From NCBI GenBank assembly GCA_013203185.1, contig JABMOS010000113.1, positions 26,950-90,949 of the forward strand: 64,000 nucleotides of DNA, read 5' to 3'. The notes below the pieces were generated by a model. That model saw nothing but the letters and a program-made list of their open reading frames with translations. It did no database searches and was not told the DNA's origin. Each line of letters begins with the position of its first letter. The stretch's first letter is position 1. A program made the translations under genes and the position numbers. The stretch is from Fidelibacterota bacterium (lineage in GTDB: Bacteria; Fidelibacterota; UBA8477; JABMPR01). Below, piece by piece: positions 18,545 to 27,332 of this stretch.

Positions 18545-19582
18545 ATGAAGATGCTTAAGCGACTTGTCCTGTTTGTCATTGCCCTTTTTGCCTACCTCAT
18601 TTTGCGAGAGATGCTCAACTTCTATGTCCTGGCCTACACGGCGAATCCCTATCTGGGCTATCTGGTTCTTATCATTCTGGTTTCTGTTTTGGTTTACTTC
18701 GTGGTAATCCCTTTGTACAGAATCAGCAGAATCAGTGGTGATCCGGGTCCCGTTTGGAAAAAACGCAAAGAGGCCGAGCTCATGGAAATGCGTCTCCAGC
18801 GCAGAGCAAACAACAAGTTTCTCACGGAACTTGGATATGTTAATCCAACTTCAGGGACAACCCTTGAACGTTATGAGCTTTCGACAAACGAGCTGTCTCA
18901 GCGTTGTGACAAGATCAGACGAAAATATGTGGTTCATCTGTTTTACAGCAGTGCCGTATCCCAGTACGGTTTTATTGATGCAATTCTCATCTTTTCAGCC
19001 AACGTTAACCTGATCAAAGAGATTTTTACCCTCTATACAGGCCGTGCTTCAGGTAGGGACCTGTGGCATATCATGAAGCAAATCTACTATTCCATTGCCA
19101 TCGGGGGATCCGAGGGAGTGGAATTTGCCGTGGAAGAATTGATCTCCAAGATGGGTTCTGACACCCTGAAAAGTATTCCCTTCTTTGATAAGGTCATGGC
19201 GTCCATTGCCAGCGGCTTTACCAATGCCGTTTTATTGTCACGTATTTCATTGATTACCGAAAACTACTGCAGAATGACTTATATAGAATCGACACGCGAT
19301 CTTTCCCCGGATCCCGGACAAATTCTGTCTTCAACCAAATCCATTGTCCAGGAACCCATTCGCCATATCAAAGCGCAGCTGAATGATATAGCCAAACAAA
19401 AGGCCATAGACTTCTCGCGCTACGCCGTTAATCCAACCAGAACGGTCATCGAAAAAGCCATTGATAGATTCAGGTCGCAATCTGATGAGGAAGAAACCGA
19501 ATCTGTTAAGAGAAGTATTGCCATAGGGCTGAACCCCCTGAAATATTTCAGTCTGCGCAAAGAGCGTAGGTCCAAAAAATAA
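18545..19582 (+). CDS. DUF697-like membrane protein
   Basis: N-terminal TM helices; central AILIFSANVNLIKEIFTLYTGRASGRDLW resembling YcjF/DUF697. Confidence 0.65.
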   Translation: MKMLKRLVLFVIALFAYLILREMLNFYVLAYTANPYLGYLVLIILVSVLVYFVVIPLYRISRISGDPGPVWKKRKEAELMEMRLQRRANNKFLTELGYVNPTSGTTLERYELSTNELSQRCDKIRRKYVVHLFYSSAVSQYGFIDAILIFSANVNLIKEIFTLYTGRASGRDLWHIMKQIYYSIAIGGSEGVEFAVEELISKMGSDTLKSIPFFDKVMASIASGFTNAVLLSRISLITENYCRMTYIESTRDLSPDPGQILSSTKSIVQEPIRHIKAQLNDIAKQKAIDFSRYAVNPTRTVIEKAIDRFRSQSDEEETESVKRSIAIGLNPLKYFSLRKERRSKK

Positions 19583-19590
19583 TCCCATCT

Positions 19591-19695
19591 GTCTTAGCGA
19601 GCACGTCGGCAAGCTTAGCGTAGGCTCTACGAAACAATCTCCTAATCCCTGGCAAACGGATAGCTTAGAGATCGCCGCGCTGCGCTCGCGAAGAC
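19591..19695. repeat. inverted pair of palindromic intergenic repeats
   Basis: GTCTTAGCGAGC...ACAATCTC (19591-19651) and the reverse-oriented GAGATCGCCGCGCTGCGCTCGCGAAGAC (19668-19695) share ends GTCTTnGCGAGC / ATCTC. Confidence 0.6.
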
Positions 19696-19755
19696 GTATA
19701 AGGAACAGCCCAATCTCAAACCTGGTGGACATTACGATAAACTCAATGTCCGGGT

Positions 19756-19772
19756 ATTGAGGCTGTCGAAGG
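19756..19772. repeat. diverged member of TGAG..TCGAAG repeat family
   Basis: TTGAGGCTGTCGAAGG core matches 9485 and 22736 copies; arms not obviously complementary. Confidence 0.4.
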
Positions 19773-19946
19773 GGTAGGCTGGTCCTTTACACGACAAAAT
19801 AGTTTAAATCGGAGATTATCCATTTTGGTTTAGATTGTCCTGGTCTGAAAGGGCTGTAATTATGAGCGCGGGGAGAACTATTATCAAACAAAAACCAGAG
19901 ACAAAATGCATGAAAACATCCGATTGCTATTGCAGCTTGATAATTT

Positions 19947-19963
19947 GTGACTATTATAGTCAC
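19947..19963 (+). promoter_or_regulatory. candidate operator upstream of pyruvate dehydrogenase E1
   Basis: Perfect palindrome GTGACTAT-T-ATAGTCAC, 76 nt before the aceE start. Confidence 0.45.
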
Positions 19964-20038
19964 GTTAGTATGAGTTACTCTGAATTATCCTACCAAATTT
20001 CAATCCCAAAAAAATACAAATATTTATTGAGGTAAACC

Positions 20039-22711
20039 GTGGCCAGTGTAAACATTCATCAAGATACCGATCCCCAGGAAACCAGTGAGTGGCTGGATTC
20101 TCTAGCAGCTGTCTTTGAACAGGAGGGTGTTAATCGAGCCCATTTTCTGGTAAATGAACTTATCGATTATGCCAGTCGGCATGGTGTGCGACTCCCCTAT
20201 AGCCCCAATACATCCTACCTGAATACTATTCCTGTTTCCCAACAGTCTCAATTTCCTGGCGATAGGGATATTGAACGTCGTATCAAATCAATTGTACGCT
20301 GGAATGCCATGGCCATGGTGGTTCGTGCTAACAAAGCCAGTGACGGCATTGGTGGTCACATCTCCACCTATGCATCTTCAGCCACCTTACTTGAAATCGG
20401 TTTTAATCATTTTTTCAGATCAGCCACCGATGAGTTTGGTGGAGATCTTGTGTATTTTCAAGGTCATGGATCACCGGGAATTTATGCCCGTGCCTTTTTA
20501 GAAGGCCGCCTCAGCGAACAGGATTTGGTTAACTTTCGTCGTGAATTAGCAGATGGCGGTGGGCTGTCCTCGTATCCACATCCCTGGCTGATGCCCAATT
20601 TCTGGCAGTTCCCAACGGTATCAATGGGTCTGGGTCCCCTGCAGGCTATTTATCAGGCGCGCTTCATGCGCTATATGGAAAACCGCGAACTGATTCCACG
20701 AAGTGATCGCAAAGTCTGGGCTTTCCTGGGTGATGGTGAGATGGATGAACCAGAATCACTGGGAGCCATTACACTGGCCTCTCGCGAAAAACTGGACAAC
20801 CTGATTTTTGTTGTAAACTGTAACATGCAGCGACTGGACGGTCCTGTCAGAGGTAATGGCAAAGTGGTCCAGGAACTGGAAGGTGCCTTCCGTGGTGCTG
20901 GCTGGAATGTCATTAAAGTGATCTGGGGTTCAGAATGGGATGAACTGCTGGCCAAGGACAAAGATGGTATTCTGGCCAAACGTATGGAAGAAGTCGTGGA
21001 TGGTGACATCCTCAAATATATCGTTGAAGGTGGCTCATATATCCGCGAGCATTTCTTTGGTGCCTATCCTGAACTACTTGAGATGGTAAATCATCTTAGT
21101 GATGAAGACTTGGAAAAATTAAAACGAGGTGGACATGATCCTGCTAAGGTTTATGCCGCTTATGCTGAAGCATTGGCCCATGTAGATCAACCTACTGTAA
21201 TCCTTACCAGTACGGTTAAAGGGTATGGAATGGGTGAGGCCGGGGAAGGTAAGAATATTACCCATGGTCAGAAAAAGCTCAATGAGAATGAACTGAAAGC
21301 TTTCCGCAGCCGTTTTGGAATCCCTATTTCTGATGAAGATGTCACTAAAGCACCCTTTTACCGTCCAGATGAAGATTCTGAAGAGATCAAATATCTAAAG
21401 GCGCGCCGAGAAGCATTGGGTGGACATTTTCCAGCCAGACGGAGCTCTGCAGAGCCCACAATAACACCGGAGTTGTCTGCATTCAAAGCCGCTCTGGAAG
21501 GCACCGGAGATCGTGCACAATCTACAACCATGGCCTTTGTTCGCATACTCTCCATGTTGACCAAGGATAAGACCATGGGCAAGCGGGTCGTACCCATCGT
21601 TCCTGATGAAGCCCGTACTTTTGGTATGGAGTCTCTATTTAGAAGTCTGGGTATCTATTCCAGCGTGGGCCAGCTCTATGATCCTGTGGATTCGGATCAA
21701 TACCTATACTATCGAGAAGATATCAAGGGGCAAATCTTAGAAGAGGGTATTACCGAAGCAGGTTCTGCAAGCTCCTGGGTTTCAGCAGCTACGTCCTACA
21801 GCACCCATGGTGTCAACATGATGCCATTTTATATTTATTACTCCATGTTTGGCTTCCAGAGAGTGGGAGACATGTTCTGGCTGGCTGGTGATATTCGTGC
21901 CAGAGGCTTCCTGTTGGGAGCAACAGCTGGTAGAACCACACTAAACGGAGAAGGTCTCCAGCATCAGGATGGTCACAGTCTGCTTGCCGCTGCAACCATA
22001 CCCAATTGCCGTGCTTATGATCCTGCGTACTCCTACGAAATTGCAGTCATTATTCAGCATGGTATGAAACGAATGATGCAGGACCAGATTGATGAATTTT
22101 ACTATCTCACACTGGAAAATGAACCCTATATCCATCCAGCTATGCCCAAAAATGCCGAAGAAGGCATTATTAAGGGGATGTATCAGCTCTCAAGCACTGG
22201 CAAAGCCAAAGCAGATATGCATGTTCAACTGCTGGGTTCAGGTGCAATTCTGGGTGAGGTGTTGGCTGCTGCAGAAATCCTCAAGAAGGATTGGAAAGTG
22301 ACTTCAGATATCTGGAGTGTCACAAGTTATTCAGAACTGAGATTGGATGCTCAGGATGCCCAACGCTGGAATCGTCTCCATCCCACAAAGGAGAGACGCA
22401 AAGCCTACGCCTGTCAGCTCATGCATGATATGGTGGGGCCTGTGATTGCAGCTTCAGATTACATCAAGCTGGTTGCTGAACAGATATCCATTTTTATCGA
22501 TAAGCCCTTTATTGCTCTGGGAACCGATGGATTTGGACGAAGTGAATCCAGGGAAAATCTCAGGAAATTCTTTGAAGTTGATCGGTATTCCATAGTAGTT
22601 ACAGCACTCTTTCAATTACAAAAAATGGATGTGATAAAAGGTGATATCGTGGCCAAGGCCATCAAAAAATATAAAATCCAAACTGAATCAGATAATCCAG
22701 TCAAGCGTTGA
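20039..22711 (+). CDS. aceE: pyruvate dehydrogenase E1 component, homodimeric type
   Basis: 890 aa; GGHISTYASSATLLEIGFNHFFR, FLGDGEMDEPESLGAI (ThDP motif), TAGRTTLNGEGLQHQDGHS. Confidence 0.96.
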   Translation: MASVNIHQDTDPQETSEWLDSLAAVFEQEGVNRAHFLVNELIDYASRHGVRLPYSPNTSYLNTIPVSQQSQFPGDRDIERRIKSIVRWNAMAMVVRANKASDGIGGHISTYASSATLLEIGFNHFFRSATDEFGGDLVYFQGHGSPGIYARAFLEGRLSEQDLVNFRRELADGGGLSSYPHPWLMPNFWQFPTVSMGLGPLQAIYQARFMRYMENRELIPRSDRKVWAFLGDGEMDEPESLGAITLASREKLDNLIFVVNCNMQRLDGPVRGNGKVVQELEGAFRGAGWNVIKVIWGSEWDELLAKDKDGILAKRMEEVVDGDILKYIVEGGSYIREHFFGAYPELLEMVNHLSDEDLEKLKRGGHDPAKVYAAYAEALAHVDQPTVILTSTVKGYGMGEAGEGKNITHGQKKLNENELKAFRSRFGIPISDEDVTKAPFYRPDEDSEEIKYLKARREALGGHFPARRSSAEPTITPELSAFKAALEGTGDRAQSTTMAFVRILSMLTKDKTMGKRVVPIVPDEARTFGMESLFRSLGIYSSVGQLYDPVDSDQYLYYREDIKGQILEEGITEAGSASSWVSAATSYSTHGVNMMPFYIYYSMFGFQRVGDMFWLAGDIRARGFLLGATAGRTTLNGEGLQHQDGHSLLAAATIPNCRAYDPAYSYEIAVIIQHGMKRMMQDQIDEFYYLTLENEPYIHPAMPKNAEEGIIKGMYQLSSTGKAKADMHVQLLGSGAILGEVLAAAEILKKDWKVTSDIWSVTSYSELRLDAQDAQRWNRLHPTKERRKAYACQLMHDMVGPVIAASDYIKLVAEQISIFIDKPFIALGTDGFGRSESRENLRKFFEVDRYSIVVTALFQLQKMDVIKGDIVAKAIKKYKIQTESDNPVKR

Positions 22712-22735
22712 CAAGGGTGTCATCCTGAGGTGTCA

Positions 22736-22754
22736 CACTGAGCTCGTCGAAGTG
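22736..22754. repeat. palindromic intergenic repeat, copy 4
   Basis: CACTGAGCTCGTCGAAGTG; same length and ends as 9485-9503. Confidence 0.6.
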
Positions 22755-22873
22755 CTCTCGAAGGATAGACACAAAGAGGAACTATATTATGCTTCGTCAG
22801 GCTCAGCAAGACGTAAACAGAGATTTTTTGGAAAAGTATCAGATATTCATAATGATTGAAGAGAGAAATTGAT

Positions 22874-24136
22874 ATGCTAAAAGAAATAATCATACCGGAT
22901 CTTGGGGAAGGCATTGATAGTGTTGAAGTCGGCGAGATTAATGTCAAACCGGGTGATCATGTAGATGTCGGTGATATACTTGTCCTTCTTGAAAGTGACA
23001 AGGCCTCCATGGAAATTGAAGCAGAGATTGCTGGAACCATAAAAGACGTACGAATTACCACTGGTTCTGAAGTCAGCACCAATACTATCCTGGCCACCAT
23101 TGAAGCAGATGAAGCTGAAGAAGAAACAGCTCCTGAGCCAGAAGAAGTTAAGGCTGAGAAAAAACCTGCTAAAAAAGCTCCGGTGGAAACTCCAGTCGAG
23201 GAGGAACTTCCCAAAGCACCTATTGAAGTTCCTGTGACCAAGCGCCGTGTTATCCCTGCCAGCCCTTCTGTGCGCAGGTTCGCCAGAGAATTGGGTGCGG
23301 ACCTCAGTCAAGTTAGTGGAACGGGTCCCAAGGGTCGTGTCCTTAAAGAGGATGTCCAAAATTTTGTCAAGAGTCGTCTAAGTGGCGCACCTGCTATTGG
23401 TCTAAGTAGAGCACCACAACCTGAAATTGATTTCAGTCAGTGGGGTGAAATCGAAACAGTACACCTGAGTAAAATCCGTCGCGCAACTGCAGTGAATCTG
23501 CAAAATGCCTGGCAGACTATTCCCCATGTGACCCAGAACGATGAGACAGATATTACAGAATTGGAAGCTTTCAGGCAGGTGTATAAGCATGCCGTAGCCA
23601 AGGATGGTGGTAAACTGTCTATTTTGCCCTTTATCATGAAAGCGGTGGCCAATGCCCTCAAGGAATTTCCAGACTTTAACAGTTCACTTGATGCACACGG
23701 TGAAAACCTAATTCAGAAAAAATATATCCATTTGGGAATTGCTGTAGATACGCCAAATGGTTTGGTTGTGCCGGTTATCCGTGATGTTGACAAGAAAAGC
23801 TTGAGTGAACTTGCTGTGGAACTGGTGGATGTGAGCACCCGAACCCGGGATCGCAAAATTAAACCTGCTGAACTGGTTGGAGCTACTTTCTCCATCTCAA
23901 GTCTCGGCGGCATCAGTGGAACTGGTTTTTCACCCATTGTCAATCCGCCTCAGGTTGCTATCCTTGGTGTTTCACGATCCAAGATTCAACCAGAGTTTGA
24001 TGGCTCAGAGTTCCAGCCATGTCTCATGCTACCTTTTTCCCTATCCTATGATCACAGGGTAATTGATGGTGCAGCAGCAGCCCGGTTTACAAAATTTATC
24101 GCTGATGAATTGAAGGCGATTAAAAATTTATTTTAG
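22874..24136 (+). CDS. aceF: dihydrolipoamide acetyltransferase (PDH E2)
   Basis: Lipoyl domain [49 protein letters not shown], catalytic [10 protein letters not shown]. Confidence 0.96.
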   Translation: MLKEIIIPDLGEGIDSVEVGEINVKPGDHVDVGDILVLLESDKASMEIEAEIAGTIKDVRITTGSEVSTNTILATIEADEAEEETAPEPEEVKAEKKPAKKAPVETPVEEELPKAPIEVPVTKRRVIPASPSVRRFARELGADLSQVSGTGPKGRVLKEDVQNFVKSRLSGAPAIGLSRAPQPEIDFSQWGEIETVHLSKIRRATAVNLQNAWQTIPHVTQNDETDITELEAFRQVYKHAVAKDGGKLSILPFIMKAVANALKEFPDFNSSLDAHGENLIQKKYIHLGIAVDTPNGLVVPVIRDVDKKSLSELAVELVDVSTRTRDRKIKPAELVGATFSISSLGGISGTGFSPIVNPPQVAILGVSRSKIQPEFDGSEFQPCLMLPFSLSYDHRVIDGAAAARFTKFIADELKAIKNLF

Positions 24137-24151
24137 TTTCAGGAGTCATAG

Positions 24152-25567
24152 ATGTCTAAATCCCTTCATGCTGATGTAGTCGTTTTAGGTGCAGGTCCAG
24201 GAGGTTATGCTGCTGCATTTCGCGCAGCTGATCTTGGTAAAACTGTCATTCTCATTGATAAGGACAAGACCCTGGGTGGTGTTTGCTTAAATAGAGGGTG
24301 TATTCCTTCTAAAGCCCTACTCCATCTGGCAAGGGTGAAATCTGAAAGTTCCGAAGTGAAAAGCTTTGGTCTCACATTCGCAGAGCCGGAATGGGATCTT
24401 GAAGCAGTCAAAAAGTGGAAGAACGAGCGAGTCGTTGGGCGCTTAACCAAGGGCATCGCAGCCCTGGCCAAAGCCCGAAAGGTCCAAACTGTAACTGGTT
24501 CAGGTGTATTTACATCTCCAACGAGCATTGAAGTCACTGGCTCTGATGGTGTCGTTAAAATCACATTCGAGGATGCCATTATTGCAGTAGGCTCTCATCC
24601 CACAAAGATTCCTGGTTTTCCTGAAGATCCCCGGATTATGGATTCAACGTCAGCTCTTGATCTAGATGGTGTACCTGAAAACCTGCTCATTATTGGTGGG
24701 GGATATATCGGTCTTGAAATGGGCACGATCTATTCAGCTCTTGGATCAAAGGTCACTGTCGTGGAATTTATGCCCAATTTGCTTCCTGGTGCCGATCCTG
24801 ATGTGGTCAAGCCCCTGGAAAAAAGATTGATGAAAGATTTTGCTTCTATCCAGACCAGTACCAAAGTTTTGAGTATTGAACCCCACAAAGAGTATCTGGC
24901 AGTGAATATCGAAGGCAAATCCGGACCTGAAACTTTGAAGGTTGATAAGGTCCTGGTAGCTGTAGGCCGTCGTCCCAACACTTTTGGAAGTGGCTTTGAA
25001 GACATCGGTATTGATATTGATGAGCGCGGATTCATCAGGGTTGATGAAAAACGTCAAACCAATATTCCTCATATTTACGCCATCGGTGATATCACCGGGG
25101 ATCCCATGCTAGCTCATAAAGCAACCCATGAGGGCAAAGTGGCCGCAGAAGTGATTTGTGGTCAACCAGCTGCCTTCGATGTATCCATTATTCCTGCAGT
25201 TATCTTTACAGATCCAGAGATAGCCTGGGCTGGTTTGACAGAAACTCAAGCCAAAGAGCAAGGGATAGAATATGACAAGGGTGTCTTCCCCTGGTCTGCC
25301 AGTGGTCGTGCACTCGCTCTTGGACGTACAGAAGGATTCTCAAAAGCTCTATTTGACAAAGAGAGTGGTAAATTGATTGGGATGAGTATTGTAGGTACCA
25401 ATGCCGGCGATTTAATCGCTGAAGCGGTTCTGGCTATGGAGATGGGGGCTGATGCAGAAGATATTGCTCTCATTATTCATCCTCACCCAAGTTTATCTGA
25501 ATCTGTTGGGAATGCCGCCGAGATCGTTGCTGGTAGTATTACTGATCTATTTGCACCAAAGAAATAA
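24152..25567 (+). CDS. lpdA: dihydrolipoamide dehydrogenase (E3)
   Basis: GAGPGGYAAAFRAADLG, GGVCLNRGCIPSKALL, IHPHPSLSESV. Confidence 0.97.
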   Translation: MSKSLHADVVVLGAGPGGYAAAFRAADLGKTVILIDKDKTLGGVCLNRGCIPSKALLHLARVKSESSEVKSFGLTFAEPEWDLEAVKKWKNERVVGRLTKGIAALAKARKVQTVTGSGVFTSPTSIEVTGSDGVVKITFEDAIIAVGSHPTKIPGFPEDPRIMDSTSALDLDGVPENLLIIGGGYIGLEMGTIYSALGSKVTVVEFMPNLLPGADPDVVKPLEKRLMKDFASIQTSTKVLSIEPHKEYLAVNIEGKSGPETLKVDKVLVAVGRRPNTFGSGFEDIGIDIDERGFIRVDEKRQTNIPHIYAIGDITGDPMLAHKATHEGKVAAEVICGQPAAFDVSIIPAVIFTDPEIAWAGLTETQAKEQGIEYDKGVFPWSASGRALALGRTEGFSKALFDKESGKLIGMSIVGTNAGDLIAEAVLAMEMGADAEDIALIIHPHPSLSESVGNAAEIVAGSITDLFAPKK

Positions 25568-25582
25568 GCATCTGAGGGGATA

Positions 25583-26236
25583 ATGTCAAACTTCCGAATC
25601 ATTGATATTGAACAATGGGAGCGGAAGGAACAATTCGATTTTTTTAAGGGATACGACAACCCGTTTTTTGGGTTGACTGCAGATATAGACGTGGGCAAAC
25701 TTCTTGAATATACCCGTCTTCGCGGTCACTCATTTTTCGCTGCTTATTTGTATATTTCTCAACTTCAGGTAAATAAAATTAAAGAATTCCGTTACCGGAT
25801 AGTCGAAAACCAGGTAGTGGATTATGCAAAAATTTCAGCTGGCTCCACCGTTCTTAAGTCCAATGAAGTCTTCACTTTTTGCTATTTCGATTATATGGAA
25901 TCTTTTAAGGCATTTGAAGCTCATGTTCTGGAGCAAATTGAAGCCTGTCGCCAGCCGGAAAGCCTTCTAGACGACCAAGATCATAATTTAGCCCAGGTGC
26001 ATTACTCAGTAATTCCATGGGTCCATTTTAGGGGGTTTAGTCACCCTAGAAACTATGGAAATGGGGACAGTATCCCCAAAATTGTATTTGGAAAATATTT
26101 AGATGACCATGGGTCTATAACCATGCCAATTTCAATAGAGGCTCATCATTCCCTCATGGATGGATTTCACATGGGACAGTATTTTGAAGGCTTTCAGTCT
26201 TGTGCTAACTTGCCCGAAAATTTTTTAGAAGGCTAA
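25583..26236 (+). CDS. chloramphenicol acetyltransferase-fold acyltransferase
   Basis: IEAHHSLMDGFHMGQYFEGFQ matches the CAT catalytic HHxxxDG(F/Y)H motif. Confidence 0.85.
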   Translation: MSNFRIIDIEQWERKEQFDFFKGYDNPFFGLTADIDVGKLLEYTRLRGHSFFAAYLYISQLQVNKIKEFRYRIVENQVVDYAKISAGSTVLKSNEVFTFCYFDYMESFKAFEAHVLEQIEACRQPESLLDDQDHNLAQVHYSVIPWVHFRGFSHPRNYGNGDSIPKIVFGKYLDDHGSITMPISIEAHHSLMDGFHMGQYFEGFQSCANLPENFLEG

Positions 26237-26238
26237 AC

Positions 26239-26694
26239 TTGGAATATAATCTAATTCAGCATGGAACCGATGCCTACGAAGCATCCCTGAAATTAAGGCA
26301 TCAAATCCTCAGAAAACCTATTGGGATGGATTTGTTTGACGGCTCATATGATGACTTGAGCCAGGAGTCACGATATTATCACTTCGGTGCATTTGATGAT
26401 AGTGGAGAATTGATTTCCAGTGTCATTGGTATTCCTACAGCGACCCATGAAGTGCGGATCAAGCAGATGGTTGTTGCCGAGAGTCACCAGAACCAGGGTG
26501 TAGGCAAAAGACTTTTCATGGCCTTTGAAGCCTATCTTTTAAATCTTGGATTTCAGGTTTTTATTCTTCACGCACGGATGAGCGCCCATGGGTTTTATTT
26601 GAATATGGGATATGCAATTATGGGCAATGAATTCCAGGAAGTTGGCCTACCACATTATAAGATGAGTAAAACCTTTAGACCTCATCCTGACTAG
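26239..26694 (+). CDS. GNAT-family N-acetyltransferase
   Basis: KQMVVAESHQNQGVGKRLFMAFEAYL acetyl-CoA-binding motif A. Confidence 0.88.
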   Translation: MEYNLIQHGTDAYEASLKLRHQILRKPIGMDLFDGSYDDLSQESRYYHFGAFDDSGELISSVIGIPTATHEVRIKQMVVAESHQNQGVGKRLFMAFEAYLLNLGFQVFILHARMSAHGFYLNMGYAIMGNEFQEVGLPHYKMSKTFRPHPD

Positions 26695-26707
26695 TCTTTT
26701 TCGCATT

Positions 26708-27310
26708 TTACTTCCCCTTACGCAGCGAAAAGAAATTCAGTCCACTCCCACGCTTGGCACTTCGCCGTTTTTGCGAGATTGGGAAGGTCCCTTCAGACAC
26801 TGCTTTAACATCTTCAATTGAGTAAAAAGCCTTGGGGTTAAAACGTTTTACCTCATCAATAGTGGTTTGGAGATCCCTTCGGGCAACAATACTATACAGA
26901 AGTTTAACAGGACCTTGGGCGCCGGTAGCATCCACCACGGTGATCCCCAATCTTTTCTCTCTGAAGAAGCTCACTAGCGCATCAGCGTTTTCGCGTGTGA
27001 TTATTCTCAGAGCAACTTTCCCCACATAGAGATGGCGCTCAATGGCAATCCCAACATAGTTCCCAGCGGCAAAGCCAGCAGCATAGAAGACAAAATAGAA
27101 GGGAGAACTCAGGTTCTTCATTACATTTGAAATAACGACCAGCCAGATGAAGACCTCAAAAAACCCCAGTAGAGATGCAAGCGTTTGAACGCCTCGGGCG
27201 ACAAATAATATTCTGATTGTGCCCAGACTAACATCAACAATTCGAGCCAAAAATATTAGTATAGGTAAAATGATGTACGCAAACCACCAGACTTCAAGCC
27301 AGGCTTCCAT
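26708..27310 (-). CDS. UPF0316/DUF2179-type membrane protein
   Basis: IFLARIVDVSLGTIRILFVARG N-terminal TM motif, C-terminal soluble domain with NADALVSFFREKRLGITVVDATGAQGPVKLLYSIVARRD. Confidence 0.85.
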   Translation of the reverse strand: MEAWLEVWWFAYIILPILIFLARIVDVSLGTIRILFVARGVQTLASLLGFFEVFIWLVVISNVMKNLSSPFYFVFYAAGFAAGNYVGIAIERHLYVGKVALRIITRENADALVSFFREKRLGITVVDATGAQGPVKLLYSIVARRDLQTTIDEVKRFNPKAFYSIEDVKAVSEGTFPISQKRRSAKRGSGLNFFSLRKGK

Positions 27311-27332
27311 GATTAACTCCAGTCCAGGTCGG

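Noticed and set aside
25583-26236. CAT-like gene as an acquired antibiotic-resistance determinant
   Set aside because: Embedded directly behind the PDH operon with no mobile-element context; a metabolic role is more parsimonious.
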